Assembly (NCBI GenBank): GCA_022825195.1
Contig: JAJDYL010000172.1
Location: 1 to 43,609 of the forward strand
Direction of reading: 5' to 3'
Origin: Alphaproteobacteria bacterium
GTDB taxonomy: Bacteria > Pseudomonadota > Alphaproteobacteria > Bin95
DNA: 43,609 nt
Below, piece by piece: positions 1 to 9,756 of the stretch (the first letter of the stretch is position 1; the number at the start of each line of letters is the position of its first letter). Below the pieces are notes generated by a model. That model saw only the letters and a program-made list of their open reading frames with translations, did not search any database and was not told where the DNA came from. A program made the translations under genes and the position numbers.

Positions 1-2
1 AC

Positions 3-122
3 CGCGTCTTCCAGAACTACGACGATATCCTCGATCACTGCTGCAATGCCTGGAACAATCTCGTTTCACAGCCAGAACGGATCGCCTCTATCGGTACACG
101 AAAATGGGCCAATGGGTTCTAA
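3..122 (+). mobile_element. IS630-family transposase, C-terminal end only
   Basis: An open frame enters from the left edge and encodes 39 residues before TAA at 120-122. The tail contains a Trp-Asn-x2-Val/Ile pattern and ends SIGTRKWANGF, the usual C-terminus of IS630-family DDE transposases (compare the common ending S-I-x-x-R-x-W-A). The catalytic DDE core lies outside the window. The element right end should fall within the next 15-20 bases. A TA dinucleotide at 137-138, the target IS630 elements duplicate, is a possible boundary (inference). The element sits directly against the truncated phoX-like gene that follows. Confidence 0.75.
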
Positions 123-125
123 ACA

Positions 126-1592
126 GTGACCCTTGGTATGAACCGCCCGATCATCTACGGCAACCGCGCCACGGGCCTGCCGGAAAACGCCGACGACGTG
201 CGCAAGGGCAAGGCCGGGCACGGCGTCAGCATCCTCGAGATCGGGATGACGGACGGCGGCTGGCGGCCGGTGGTCGATTCGCCCTTCAACCGGCGCATCA
301 CCGCCGATACGCCGGTGGAGATCACCGGCCCGGCGCGCGGCCACGACCTGCTGAAGACGGTGGCCGACCCCGAGGGCACCGGGGCGCTCGGCACCTGGAA
401 CAATTGCGGCAACGGCAGGACGCCCTGGGGCACCTATCTGGCCTGCGAGGAGAATTTCAACGGCTACTTCTCCTCCTCGGACCCGGATTACGCCGTGCCG
501 GACGCGATGAAGCGCTACGGCGTCGGCCTCAAGGACTGGGGCTATGCCTGGGCCACGGCCGACGAGCGCTTCGACATCTCGAAGCACCCGAACGAGCCCA
601 ATCGGGCCGGCTTTGTCGTCGAGATCGACCCGCTCGACCCGAAATCGGTGCCGAAGAAGCGCACCGCGCTCGGCCGCTTCAAGCATGAGAACGCCGAGGT
701 GGTGGTGGCCGGCAACGGGCATGTCGTGGTCTATATGGGCGACGACGAGCGCGGCGAGTTCATCTACCGCTTCGTCTCGGAGGGCCGCTACGTGGAAGGC
801 GGCGACAATTCCGGGTTGCTGGGAACGGGGTCGCTCTCGGTGGCGCGTTTCAACGACGACGGCAGCGGCGAATGGCTGGCGCTGACGCCGGAGACGACCG
901 GCATGGCCTCGGCGGCCGAGGTTGTCGTACATGCGCGCATTGCGGCCTCGGCGGTCGGCGCGACCACCATGGACCGCCCGGAATGGGTGGCGGCGCACCC
1001 GATGCGCGCCGAGGTCTATTGCTGTCTCACCAACAACAAGAACCGCGGCAAGAAGCCGAACGCGGGCGGCGACCCGACCCCGGTCGGCGGGCCCAACCCG
1101 CGCGCCGGCAACAAGTACGGCCAGATCGTGCGCTGGCGGCCTGCGGGCGGCGACCACACGGCCGCCGGCTTCGAGTGGGACCTGTTCGTGGTGGCCGGCA
1201 ACCCGGCGGTGCATGACGACGCCAATGCCGGCTCCGCCAATGTCAACCCGGACAACATGTTCAACTCGCCGGACGGGCTGGTGTTCGACAGCAAGGGCGG
1301 CCTCTGGATCCAGACCGACGGCAAATACACCAATGAGGGCGACTTCGCCGGCCAGGGCAACAATCAGATGCTCTACGCCGATGCCGACACGGGCGAGATG
1401 AACCGCTTCCTCGTCGGGCCGAAGGAGTGCGAGGTGACGGGGCTCTGCTGGTCCCAAGACCGGAAGACCATGTTCGTCGGCCTCCAGCACCCGGGCGAGA
1501 AGGGCGGCAGCCATTTCCCGGGCGGCGGCGACACCGCGCCGCGCTCCACCGTCATCGCCGTCACCCGCGACGACGGCGGCGAGATCGGCTGA
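126..1592 (+). pseudogene. PhoX-like (DUF839) phosphatase, 5' truncated by IS630
   Basis: The frame encodes up to 488 residues matching the C-terminal two thirds of PhoX/DUF839 proteins, secreted Ca/Fe-dependent alkaline phosphatases or phytase-like hydrolases. Visible landmarks are GTWNNCGNGRTPWGTYLACE near residue 95, a HENAEVVVAGNGHVVVYMGD block near 195, and the C-terminal SPDGLVFDSKGGLWIQTDG and EVTGLCWS segments. Family members are usually above 600 residues and begin with a Tat-type signal and an N-terminal domain. Both are missing because the reading frame starts right after the IS630 end. The first few codons (GTG 126 or ATG 138) are therefore probably not a native start. Without a signal peptide the product could not be exported, so I call it a pseudogene, although the remaining frame is intact. 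Confidence 0.7.
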
Positions 1593-1614
1593 GGCAAGGT
1601 TCCGGCGCCCGCGT

Positions 1615-2847
1615 TCAGGGCCGCACCTCGGCGAAGCGGAAGGGGCCGCGCTTTCGGCCGGCTCCGGCGCCCTTGCGCCGCGGCCGGCCTTGCGCGGGGC
1701 GGCCGAACGCCGGGGCGGGGTCGTCTCCGATCACGGTCAGCCTTTGCCGGATCAGGCGTTCGATCTGGCTGAGCGAGTCGCGTTCGCCGGCGTCGCAGAA
1801 CGAATAGGCGATGCCGCCGGCGCCGGCCCGCGCCGTGCGGCCGATTCGGTGGACATAGCTTTCCGGCGCGCTCGGCAACTCGAAGTTGATGACGTGGCTG
1901 ATATCCTCGATGTCGATGCCGCGCGCCGCGATGTCGGTCGCGACCAGGACGCGGGCCTCGCCCCGCCGGAAACGCTCGAGGGCCCGCTGCCGCGCGCTCT
2001 GGGACTTGTTGCCGTGTATCGCATCGGCGGCGACGCCGCCCTTCTCCAGCAGGGTCGCCACCCGGTTGGCGCGATGCTTGGTGCGGGCGAAGACCAGCAC
2101 CCGCGAGAGCGCGGGATCGTCCAGGATCTCGGCCAGCAGGCGTTGTTTGTCCCCGGACGGGACATGGAAGACGCTTTGGCGGATCCGCTCCACCGGCGTC
2201 GCCTGCGGCGTCACCGCAACCCGGACGGGATCGCGAAGGAAGTCCCGCGCCAGACGCGCCACGTCGCGCGGCATGGTGGCCGAGAACAGCAATGACTGCC
2301 GCTCCGTCGGCAGGGCCGCGAGAATGAGGCGCACGTCGCGAATGAAGCCCATGTCGAGCATGCGGTCGGCCTCGTCCAGGACGAGATGCCCGACCCGGTG
2401 GAGGTTGACGCGGCGCTGCCGGATCAGGTCCAGCAGGCGCCCGGGCGTGGCGACGAGGATGTCGACGCCGCGCGCCAGCGCATCGACTTGCGGCTTCTGG
2501 CCGACGCCGCCGAAGACCGCTGCAAGCCGCAACGGCAGCCGGGCGCCGTAGGCGCGGAATTCGTCGGCGATCTGGATCGCCAGTTCCCGGGTCGGCGCCA
2601 GGACGAGGGCGCGGGGCGCACGGGCGCGAACGCCGCCTTTTTCGCCGGCGAGCCGGTGCAGGATCGGCAATGCGAAGGCCGCGGTCTTGCCGGTGCCGGT
2701 CTGGGCGATGGCGAGAACGTCCCGCCCGGCCAGAACCTCCGGGATGGCCTGCGCCTGGATCGGCGTTGGTGTCGTATGTTTGCGCGCGGCCAGGGCGCGT
2801 TGCAGGGTCTCGGCCAGGCCGAGTTCGGAAAACGGTTGTTCGGTCAC
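1615..2847 (-). CDS. DEAD-box ATP-dependent RNA helicase (RhlE-like)
   Basis: The 410-residue protein carries the full DEAD-box set in order: Q motif [11 protein letters not shown], Walker A AQTGTGKT, Ia PTRELA, Ib [25 protein letters not shown], and in the second RecA domain [23 protein letters not shown] and [13 protein letters not shown] short basic C-terminal tail ([12 protein letters not shown]) is typical of the RhlE/DbpA group and may bind RNA. The family unwinds short RNA duplexes in ribosome assembly and mRNA turnover. The start is a GTG at 2847 preceded by AAGGAA; a much longer in-frame extension into the divergent gene has no homology and is discarded. Divergent from the diaphorase gene at 3136. 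Confidence 0.92.
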   Translation of the reverse strand: MTEQPFSELGLAETLQRALAARKHTTPTPIQAQAIPEVLAGRDVLAIAQTGTGKTAAFALPILHRLAGEKGGVRARAPRALVLAPTRELAIQIADEFRAYGARLPLRLAAVFGGVGQKPQVDALARGVDILVATPGRLLDLIRQRRVNLHRVGHLVLDEADRMLDMGFIRDVRLILAALPTERQSLLFSATMPRDVARLARDFLRDPVRVAVTPQATPVERIRQSVFHVPSGDKQRLLAEILDDPALSRVLVFARTKHRANRVATLLEKGGVAADAIHGNKSQSARQRALERFRRGEARVLVATDIAARGIDIEDISHVINFELPSAPESYVHRIGRTARAGAGGIAYSFCDAGERDSLSQIERLIRQRLTVIGDDPAPAFGRPAQGRPRRKGAGAGRKRGPFRFAEVRP

Positions 2848-3135
2848 ATTGTTCCTTGCCGCCCGCCGCGTCCCGTATATCGGGACGGCCGGCTCCGGGC
2901 GCATGTGTCGGCCGCAGGCGCGACCGGAACGGGTGGAGTTGGATATATCCGGGTCCGATGCTGCGCAAATGCGTTGCGGCCCCGAAAGACGAAAGACGCC
3001 CTCTACATGCGCTCCCGGTCCGACGATGTCAATGCGCGCCGCCCCGGGGCGAACGGGACCCGTGCGCGCTATGGGCATGGCGCGCCCCGGCCTGTATATC
3101 GGGGCCGACGGGTCGGCGGGAAGGACGCGGGGATC
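2848..3135. promoter_or_regulatory. Divergent promoter region, helicase / NuoEF-type gene
   Basis: This 288-bp intergenic stretch separates two divergently transcribed genes. The decamer GTATATCGGG occurs at 2875-2884 and 3094-3103, about 30-40 bases from each start codon. A related GATATATCCGGG lies near 2942. The AT-rich cores (TATAC on the minus strand for the helicase, TATATC on the plus strand for the diaphorase) could be -10 elements. I see no convincing -35 boxes, so the promoter call is an inference. Confidence 0.3.
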
Positions 3136-4782
3136 GTGCCGGAAGAAACGGTCAAGGAGCGCCGTCGGGGGCGCACGCAGCCCAAAGGGCGCCAGGTCGA
3201 ACCGGAGGCGCTGGCGGAGGTGCAGGCGCTCCTGGGCGATGCGCCGCGCGAGCGCGAGTTCCTGATCGAGTATCTGCACCTGGTCCAGGGACGGTTCGGG
3301 CATCTCTCCGCGCGCCATCTGGCGGCGCTCGCGCAGGAGATGCGCCTCGCGATGGCGGAGGTCTGGGAGGTCGCGACCTTCTACGCCCATCTCGACACGG
3401 TGAAGGAAGGCGAGGCGCCGCCGCCGGCGCTGACCCTGCGCGTCTGCGACAGCCTCTCCTGCGAGCTGGCCGGCGCGCCGGCCCTGCTGGAGTCGCTGCG
3501 TGCGGCCTTCCCGGAAGCGCGGGTCGTCACCGCCCCCTGCATGGGCCGCTGCGACTGTGCTCCGGTCGTGGAGGCCGGGCACCGCCATGTGGACGCGGCG
3601 ACGCCCGAAAGCGTGCGCGCGGCCGTGTCGGGCGACGCCGGGCATGCCGTTCCGGCGACGCCGGAAGGCGGCTACGCGCAGTTCCGCGCCTGCCTCGAAG
3701 GCCGGCGGACCCGCGAGGAGGCGGCGGCCGAGATCGAGGCGGCGGGCCTGCGCGGCATGGGCGGCGCGGGCTTCCCGAGCGCGCGCAAATGGGGCTTCGT
3801 GCGCGCCGGGCCGAAGCCGCGCCACCTGGCCGTCAATGCCGACGAGGGCGAGCCCGGCACCTTCAAGGACCGGCACTTTCTCGAGACCGCGCCCGCCGCC
3901 GTGCTGGAGGGCGCGCTGATCGCCGCCTGGGCGGTCGAGGCCGACACGATCACCATCTACCTCCGCGACGAATATCCCGTGGCGCGGGAAATCATCGAGG
4001 CCGAAATCGCGCGGCTGGGAGAGCTTGCGCCGCCCGGCGGGGTGCATCTGCGCCGGGGCGCGGGCGCCTATATCTGCGGCGAAGAGTCGGCGATGATCGA
4101 GAGCATCGAGGGCAAGCGGGGCCTGCCGCGTCACCGCCCGCCCTATGTGGCGCAGGTCGGCCTGCACGGCCGGCCGACGCTCGTCCACAATGTCGAGACG
4201 CTCTATTGGATGCCGGCGATCCTGGAGCGGGGCGCGGCCTGGTTCGCGGACACCGGGCGGCACGGCGGCAAGGGCTGGCGGGCCTATTCCGTCTCCGGCC
4301 GGGTGAAGGAGCCGGGGGTGAAGATCGTGCCCGCCGGCGTCACCGCGCGCGAGCTCATCGAGGAGTTCTCCGGCGGCATGGCCGAGGGCCGCGCGTTCAA
4401 GGCCTACCTGCCGGGCGGGGCTTCGGGGGGCATATTGCCGGCGAGCCTTGCGGACATTCCGCTCGACTTCGGCAAGCTGGAGCCGCATGGCTGCTTTACG
4501 GGATCGGGCGCGGTGGTGGTGCTGGCGGAGGGCGACGATGTGGGCGCGGCGGCGCTCAACCTGATGCGCTTCTTCGCCTATGAGAGCTGCGGGCAATGCA
4601 CCCCCTGCCGCGTCGGCACGGAAAAGGCCGCGCGGCTGATGGCCGAGCCCGCCTGGGACCGCGGCGTGCTGGAGGACCTGGCCGCCGTCATGGCCGACGC
4701 CTCGATCTGCGGCCTCGGCCAGGCCGCCCCCAACCCGCTGCGCTGCGCGATGAAATACTTCCCGGAGGATGTGGGGCTCTGA
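3136..4782 (+). CDS. Fused NuoE-NuoF-type NAD-dependent diaphorase subunit (formate dehydrogenase beta-like)
   Basis: This 548-residue protein joins two Complex I-type modules. Residues about 1-160 are NuoE/24-kDa-like with a thioredoxin-like 2Fe-2S site: Cys-x4-Cys in VCDSLSC and Cys-x3-Cys in PCMGRC. The rest is NuoF/51-kDa-like: [10 protein letters not shown] (NADH), [13 protein letters not shown] and [10 protein letters not shown] (FMN), then the 4Fe-4S ligands in SCGQCTPCR plus ICGLGQ near the C-terminus. This fused architecture is that of the beta subunit of NAD-dependent formate dehydrogenases (Fdh1B type, roughly 570 residues), moving electrons between the catalytic subunit and NAD+. 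No alpha subunit gene lies nearby, so its partner must be elsewhere. GTG start at 3136, SD GGGAAGGA about ten bases upstream. Confidence 0.85.
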   Translation: MPEETVKERRRGRTQPKGRQVEPEALAEVQALLGDAPREREFLIEYLHLVQGRFGHLSARHLAALAQEMRLAMAEVWEVATFYAHLDTVKEGEAPPPALTLRVCDSLSCELAGAPALLESLRAAFPEARVVTAPCMGRCDCAPVVEAGHRHVDAATPESVRAAVSGDAGHAVPATPEGGYAQFRACLEGRRTREEAAAEIEAAGLRGMGGAGFPSARKWGFVRAGPKPRHLAVNADEGEPGTFKDRHFLETAPAAVLEGALIAAWAVEADTITIYLRDEYPVAREIIEAEIARLGELAPPGGVHLRRGAGAYICGEESAMIESIEGKRGLPRHRPPYVAQVGLHGRPTLVHNVETLYWMPAILERGAAWFADTGRHGGKGWRAYSVSGRVKEPGVKIVPAGVTARELIEEFSGGMAEGRAFKAYLPGGASGGILPASLADIPLDFGKLEPHGCFTGSGAVVVLAEGDDVGAAALNLMRFFAYESCGQCTPCRVGTEKAARLMAEPAWDRGVLEDLAAVMADASICGLGQAAPNPLRCAMKYFPEDVGL

Positions 4783-4795
4783 CGCGGCCCGAAGG

Positions 4796-4960
4796 TCAGG
4801 GAATCAGCTTGGCGGCGGCGACCGTTACGACGGCAATTCCAATAGCAAGAGCGTAGAGCTTGTTGGTGAAGCGCAATTCGAACGCTGCAAGGTCTGCTTT
4901 GGTCGCGAGCGCAGCAAGGTCCGCCCTGGTAGCTAATTCTTCCCGTCCGGTCCGAGCCAC
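4796..4960 (-). CDS. Small hypothetical protein, predicted single-pass membrane
   Basis: A 54-residue ORF starts with GTG at 4960, 12 bases after the EttA stop codon and in the same frame. It has a near-perfect internal repeat ([10 protein letters not shown] then [10 protein letters not shown]), probably a short amphipathic helix, followed by a hydrophobic stretch ([16 protein letters not shown]) and a short KLIP tail. Small proteins with repeated A-T-K-A-D-L units before one C-terminal transmembrane helix are common in alphaproteobacteria but have no assigned function. AAGAGG precedes the GTG with short spacing. It is below the length usually annotated. I infer co-transcription with ettA. 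Confidence 0.5.
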   Translation of the reverse strand: MARTGREELATRADLAALATKADLAAFELRFTNKLYALAIGIAVVTVAAAKLIP

Positions 4961-4972
4961 CGTCCTCTTGCC

Positions 4973-6655
<1,683 letters not shown>

Positions 6656-6754
6656 AGCGCCGCTCATACCCCGCCGCCCGCTTCGCCGCAACGCGGCGGC
6701 GCGTCCCGCGGCGAGCGGCTATACTTCGCATATGACGCAAGAGGGAGGACGGTC

Positions 6755-7171
6755 ATGCAGGTCCCGTTCGGCGGCGGCTGCGCCTGCGGCGCCATTCGCT
6801 ACGAGGTGACGGGCGCGCCGCGCTACATGGGCAACTGCCATTGCCGCGATTGCCAGCAGGCGACCGGCAGCGCCTATTTTCCGGCCGTGGCGGTCAGGGA
6901 GAGCGACTTCACCCTGCTCAGCGGCGAGCCGGCCTGGTTCGAAAGGCCCGCGGACAGGGGGCACCCCATGCGGCGGGCGTTCTGCCCGTCATGCGGCTCG
7001 CCGGTGTTCCTGATAAACGGGGCGGCGGAGTCGGTGCGGGTGCTTTACGCCGGCAGCCTGGACGACCCGGGCGGCTATGAGCCGAGCCGGGACATCTTCG
7101 TCGGCAGCGCCCAGCCCTGGAACCTCATGCACCCGGACCTCCCCAAGGACGAGGGCATGCCGGGGCGGTAA
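6755..7171 (+). CDS. GFA family protein (glutathione-dependent formaldehyde-activating/CENP-V type)
   Basis: The 138-residue protein has the GFA zinc-binding cysteines: Cys9-x-Cys11, Cys28-x-Cys30-x2-Cys33 and Cys77-x2-Cys80 (FCPSCGSP). GFA/CENP-V domain proteins are named for a glutathione S-hydroxymethyl transferase role in formaldehyde detoxification, but most bacterial members are uncharacterised. SD GGAGG sits six bases before ATG 6755. It is divergent from ettA and convergent with the GPP34 gene, so it is probably monocistronic. The family assignment is firm; the reaction is not. Confidence 0.85.
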   Translation: MQVPFGGGCACGAIRYEVTGAPRYMGNCHCRDCQQATGSAYFPAVAVRESDFTLLSGEPAWFERPADRGHPMRRAFCPSCGSPVFLINGAAESVRVLYAGSLDDPGGYEPSRDIFVGSAQPWNLMHPDLPKDEGMPGR

Positions 7172-7199
7172 GGCGGCCGCCGGCCTGCCGGACCCGAAG

Positions 7200-7850
7200 C
7201 TACAGGTCCGAGCGCGCGCGCAGCCGGGTCAACTGTTGAATCCGCTCGATCACGTTCGCCACGGACTGGCCGATCAGGTCCAGCCGGGCGACCTGGTCGA
7301 TGCGATCGCGGGCCTGCGCCAGTTCGCGCGGCCCCAGCATGTGGTTGAAGATGTCGCAGGCGTCGCACAGGCCGATGATGGCGATGTCGCGGGGGTCCGG
7401 GATTTCGTCCGACAGGAGAACGCCCAGGATCCGGAGCTTGACTTCCCGTTCCGCCCTGCCGTCCAGGGTCGGGTAGCGCCGCGACCGGAAGACCCAGAGG
7501 AACCGGTTTTCCTCTCGCTTCAGAATCCCCTTCTCGACGAGTCGCGAGAGCGCGGCCTCGCGGATTTCGTCCGCCTGGTCCGCGAGGCTCCATACCCAGT
7601 GCTGGGCGTCGTAGGTCTGGCCCGACCCGGCGATGCGCTCAAGCGTGGGGTCGAGCAGGGGGTCGCCGGTCGGCTTCCCGTCCACGAGGACGAGCGAGTG
7701 GAGGTCGGTGTCGATCCGGTCCAGCAGCGCCAGATCCATCAACACCGCGCCGGCCAGCGCGCTATTTGTCGACGAACCCGGGACCGGCAGGAAGCTGCCG
7801 TCGCGGTCATCGAGCAGGAGCAGCATGATCTCTTCGGCAAAGCAGAGCAT
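7200..7850 (-). CDS. GPP34 (GOLPH3/VPS74-domain) phosphoprotein family, copy A
   Basis: This 216-residue protein is a full-length GPP34-domain protein: an acidic start FAEEIMLLLLDD, ALAGAVLMDLAL, TGDPLLDPTLERIA, FRSRRYP and LLSDEIPDPRD, matching the all-helical fold of eukaryotic GOLPH3/Vps74. Those proteins bind PI4P at the Golgi and hold glycosyltransferases in place. Bacterial members are poorly understood; membrane peripheral association is only inferred. A paralogue of identical length lies at 20707-21357; by my hand count about 150 of 216 residues match (69%). SD before ATG 7850 is weak. It is 75 bases downstream of a same-strand cupin gene. Confidence 0.85.
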   Translation of the reverse strand: MLCFAEEIMLLLLDDRDGSFLPVPGSSTNSALAGAVLMDLALLDRIDTDLHSLVLVDGKPTGDPLLDPTLERIAGSGQTYDAQHWVWSLADQADEIREAALSRLVEKGILKREENRFLWVFRSRRYPTLDGRAEREVKLRILGVLLSDEIPDPRDIAIIGLCDACDIFNHMLGPRELAQARDRIDQVARLDLIGQSVANVIERIQQLTRLRARSDL

Positions 7851-7925
7851 CGCAATCGACCTATCCGGTAGCAGTTTCCTGGAAGACTTGCCGAGCGGCT
7901 GGAATGAGACGGTTCGCAGGGCCGT

Positions 7926-8378
7926 TCATGCCGCCCTCGCGTGCTGGCGTTCCAGGCCGCGGGCGAAATTGTCGAGCGTGATCTTGCGGTCGAGCGACAG
8001 GTCCTCGCGGAGGATGTCGTAAACGTCGCCGTCCACCGCCTGCATGGAAAGCAGGATGATCGCGCCCTCCGGCCCACCGCCCTCGACATGGGTCTCGTCG
8101 CCCCGGTTCTCCGAGAAGGTCCCGGCCGGGCGAATGTCGGGAGAACCGAGACTGCCGTCGGACGCAGCCCTGTAGATACGGTGCTCGCCCTCCAGCACCA
8201 GCGTCTTGGTGACGCCCACATGGGTGTGTGGCACGCAGTTGGTGTCCGGATCGAACTTCATCAGCATGTCGACCCGGTTCAGCTCCCGGTCCACGCTCTG
8301 GATCGAGTAGTAGAGGCCCTCGAAGCCGTTGAACGGCGCCCAGTCGATGGCGCGGTCGTCGAATTTGTATGCGGTCAT
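7926..8378 (-). CDS. Cupin-fold protein, ChrR-like
   Basis: The 150-residue protein appears to be a single cupin barrel. Metal-binding residues are likely in the NCVPHTHVGVTKT segment (two His) and further His and Glu residues near LEGEH. DUF/ChrR-type cupins of this kind, with an acidic GDETHVEGGG block, are often annotated as cupin domain or anti-ECFsigma factor-like. The ChrR zinc-binding anti-sigma N-terminal domain is absent, so a regulatory role is not supported. The start ATG 8378 gives an N-terminus MTAYKFDDRAIDW; a longer upstream extension has no homology. The substrate is unknown. Confidence 0.6.
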   Translation of the reverse strand: MTAYKFDDRAIDWAPFNGFEGLYYSIQSVDRELNRVDMLMKFDPDTNCVPHTHVGVTKTLVLEGEHRIYRAASDGSLGSPDIRPAGTFSENRGDETHVEGGGPEGAIILLSMQAVDGDVYDILREDLSLDRKITLDNFARGLERQHARAA

Positions 8379-8473
8379 GGCCAGCCGTCCTTGCTGACGG
8401 GAGTCGCCCGACAGTAGAGCGCAGGAACGGCCCGAGGGGAAGGGCGGCGGGCAATCTTCTGCCGGAATGGCGA

Positions 8474-8698
8474 TCACCCGGGCAGTGTTTCGAGCGGATT
8501 CATCGTCGGGACACCGAGCGGCCGGAAATGGCGAAGATTGCGTGTGAGGACGGTGAGGTTCCGATCGGCCGCGGTCGCCGCGATGGCGGAGAGGAAGAGG
8601 ATATCGGAGTGCGCATCCATCCATTCCGCCAACGCAGCGGAGCGTTCCCTCCGGCCCGGCGCCCCGGTTGAGAGGATGTCGGTGTCGACCAGGTACAA
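8474..8698 (-). pseudogene. PIN-domain (VapC) toxin remnant with internal deletion
   Basis: This 74-residue frame begins LYLVDTDILS, the first strand of a VapC/FitB PIN domain with its first catalytic Asp, and continues to LFLSAI. It then jumps straight to AATAADRNLTVLTRN, which belongs to the last third of the fold, ending RPLGVPTMNP. A normal VapC is about 130-140 residues, so about 55-65 are missing, in frame. The missing part holds the second acidic residue (T/I-x-x-E) and the third catalytic Asp, so the nuclease should be inactive. The likely start is TTG 8698, 11 bases after the antitoxin stop. Confidence 0.7.
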
Positions 8699-8709
8699 GG
8701 AGACGGTCG

Positions 8710-8952
8710 CTAAAGGGCTGTGTCCCGCAAAGAACCCGTGTCTCGCGGCGGCAGATCGCCGTCCTCGAGCCCCGAGGCGAGCAGCAAATGTCCGAATGAA
8801 GGGACGCGGCTGAGGCGATTCCATTCGTCGATTCCCACGAGGACCGCCCGGGGTTTGCCGCGGCGGGTGATGACCGCGGTCTCTCCCTGCGCCGCTCCCT
8901 CGACCAATGCGGATAGCGAGGCCTTGGCTTGACGCAGCTGGACTTCTCGCAT
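8710..8952 (-). CDS. Phd/YefM-type antitoxin
   Basis: The 80-residue protein has the Phd/YefM beta-alpha DNA-binding N-terminus (MREVQLRQAKASLSALVEGA, then GETAVITRRGKPRAVLV) and a flexible acidic C-terminus that would wrap around the toxin. SD AAAGGG precedes ATG 8952. It lies immediately upstream of the deleted VapC remnant, in normal antitoxin-first order. With the toxin inactive it may survive as an autorepressor or as an antitoxin for another PIN toxin elsewhere (inference). Confidence 0.85.
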   Translation of the reverse strand: MREVQLRQAKASLSALVEGAAQGETAVITRRGKPRAVLVGIDEWNRLSRVPSFGHLLLASGLEDGDLPPRDTGSLRDTAL

Positions 8953-9126
8953 TCCGAACCCTTTCGAGACCAATGTAGTCACTTTAGGGAAAGGAAGGGA
9001 GCCGGGCGACGGCCAAGCAACACAAACACCCGTTCGACTGTCCGTCGGCAAATGGCTGCGCGCCTATGGACCGGATTGGCCCGGCGCGCGACTATCCTTG
9101 CCGTGCGACCTCACCGGGGGGTATCG

Positions 9127-9684
9127 GTGCCCGAGAGAGCGGACCATTACGGGACTCTCCTGCTGAAGCCGCTGGCCATCCTGTCGCTGCTGTTTTCCGG
9201 GGCCATGTTCGGCTTCTTCTTCGCCTGGGTCTGCTCGACCATGTGGGGGCTCGACGCGGCGGACCCCAATACCGCCATCGCCGCCATGCAGGCCATGAAT
9301 GCGAGCGTGCGCAACTGGGTGTTCGCTCCGGCCTTTTTCGGCACGCCCGTGCTGTTGATTTTCACCGCGCTGGCCGCCTTGAGAGTCCGGGAACGGCGGG
9401 CCGCAATCCGCTTCTCCCTGGCCGGCCTCCTGTACGTCCTGGGGGCCATGGTTCCGACGATGACCGCCAACGTGCCGTTGAACGAGGTCCTGGCCTCGGT
9501 CGGGACGCCGCTGGATGCCGCTCAGGCGCGGGAGGTGTGGCGGGATTATTCCGCCCCGTGGCAGGCCTGGAACATCGTCCGGGCCGTGGCCTCCGGCATT
9601 GCGCTTGCTTTCGCGGGATGGGGCCTCGTCGGCATGGACAGCCGTCGCCCGGCGGGTCCCGGCCGGAACCGGATGCAAGATTGA
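9127..9684 (+). CDS. DUF1772 (anthrone oxygenase-like) membrane protein
   Basis: The 185-residue protein has four predicted hydrophobic helices: LLKPLAILSLLFSGAMFGFF, FGTPVLLIFTALAAL, FSLAGLLYVLGAMVP and IVRAVASGIALAFAGWGLV. The motif FVPTMTANVPLNE-like (here VPTMTANVPLNEVL) is typical of DUF1772/anthrone-oxygenase family proteins, and WRDYSAPWQAWN precedes the last helix as in the family. Function in bacteria is unassigned. I place the start at GTG 9127, preceded by a G-rich SD, rather than the in-frame ATG at 9052. It is 72 bases upstream of the Fe-alcohol dehydrogenase and might be co-transcribed. Confidence 0.65.
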   Translation: MPERADHYGTLLLKPLAILSLLFSGAMFGFFFAWVCSTMWGLDAADPNTAIAAMQAMNASVRNWVFAPAFFGTPVLLIFTALAALRVRERRAAIRFSLAGLLYVLGAMVPTMTANVPLNEVLASVGTPLDAAQAREVWRDYSAPWQAWNIVRAVASGIALAFAGWGLVGMDSRRPAGPGRNRMQD

Positions 9685-9756
9685 CGGCGGAAGGGGCTGC
9701 CATATGCTCCGCACCGGGCCCGGCGGCAGGACGGCGGGGCAAGGGGAGATCGGGCG

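Noticed and set aside
66..1514. Long open frame on the minus strand opposite the phoX-like gene
   Set aside because: It is a GC-driven shadow with no recognisable motif; the plus-strand frame has clear PhoX features.
2848..4596. Helicase N-terminal extension into the diaphorase gene
   Set aside because: No helicase motif is present upstream of GTG 2847, and the plus strand there encodes the NuoE-NuoF fusion.
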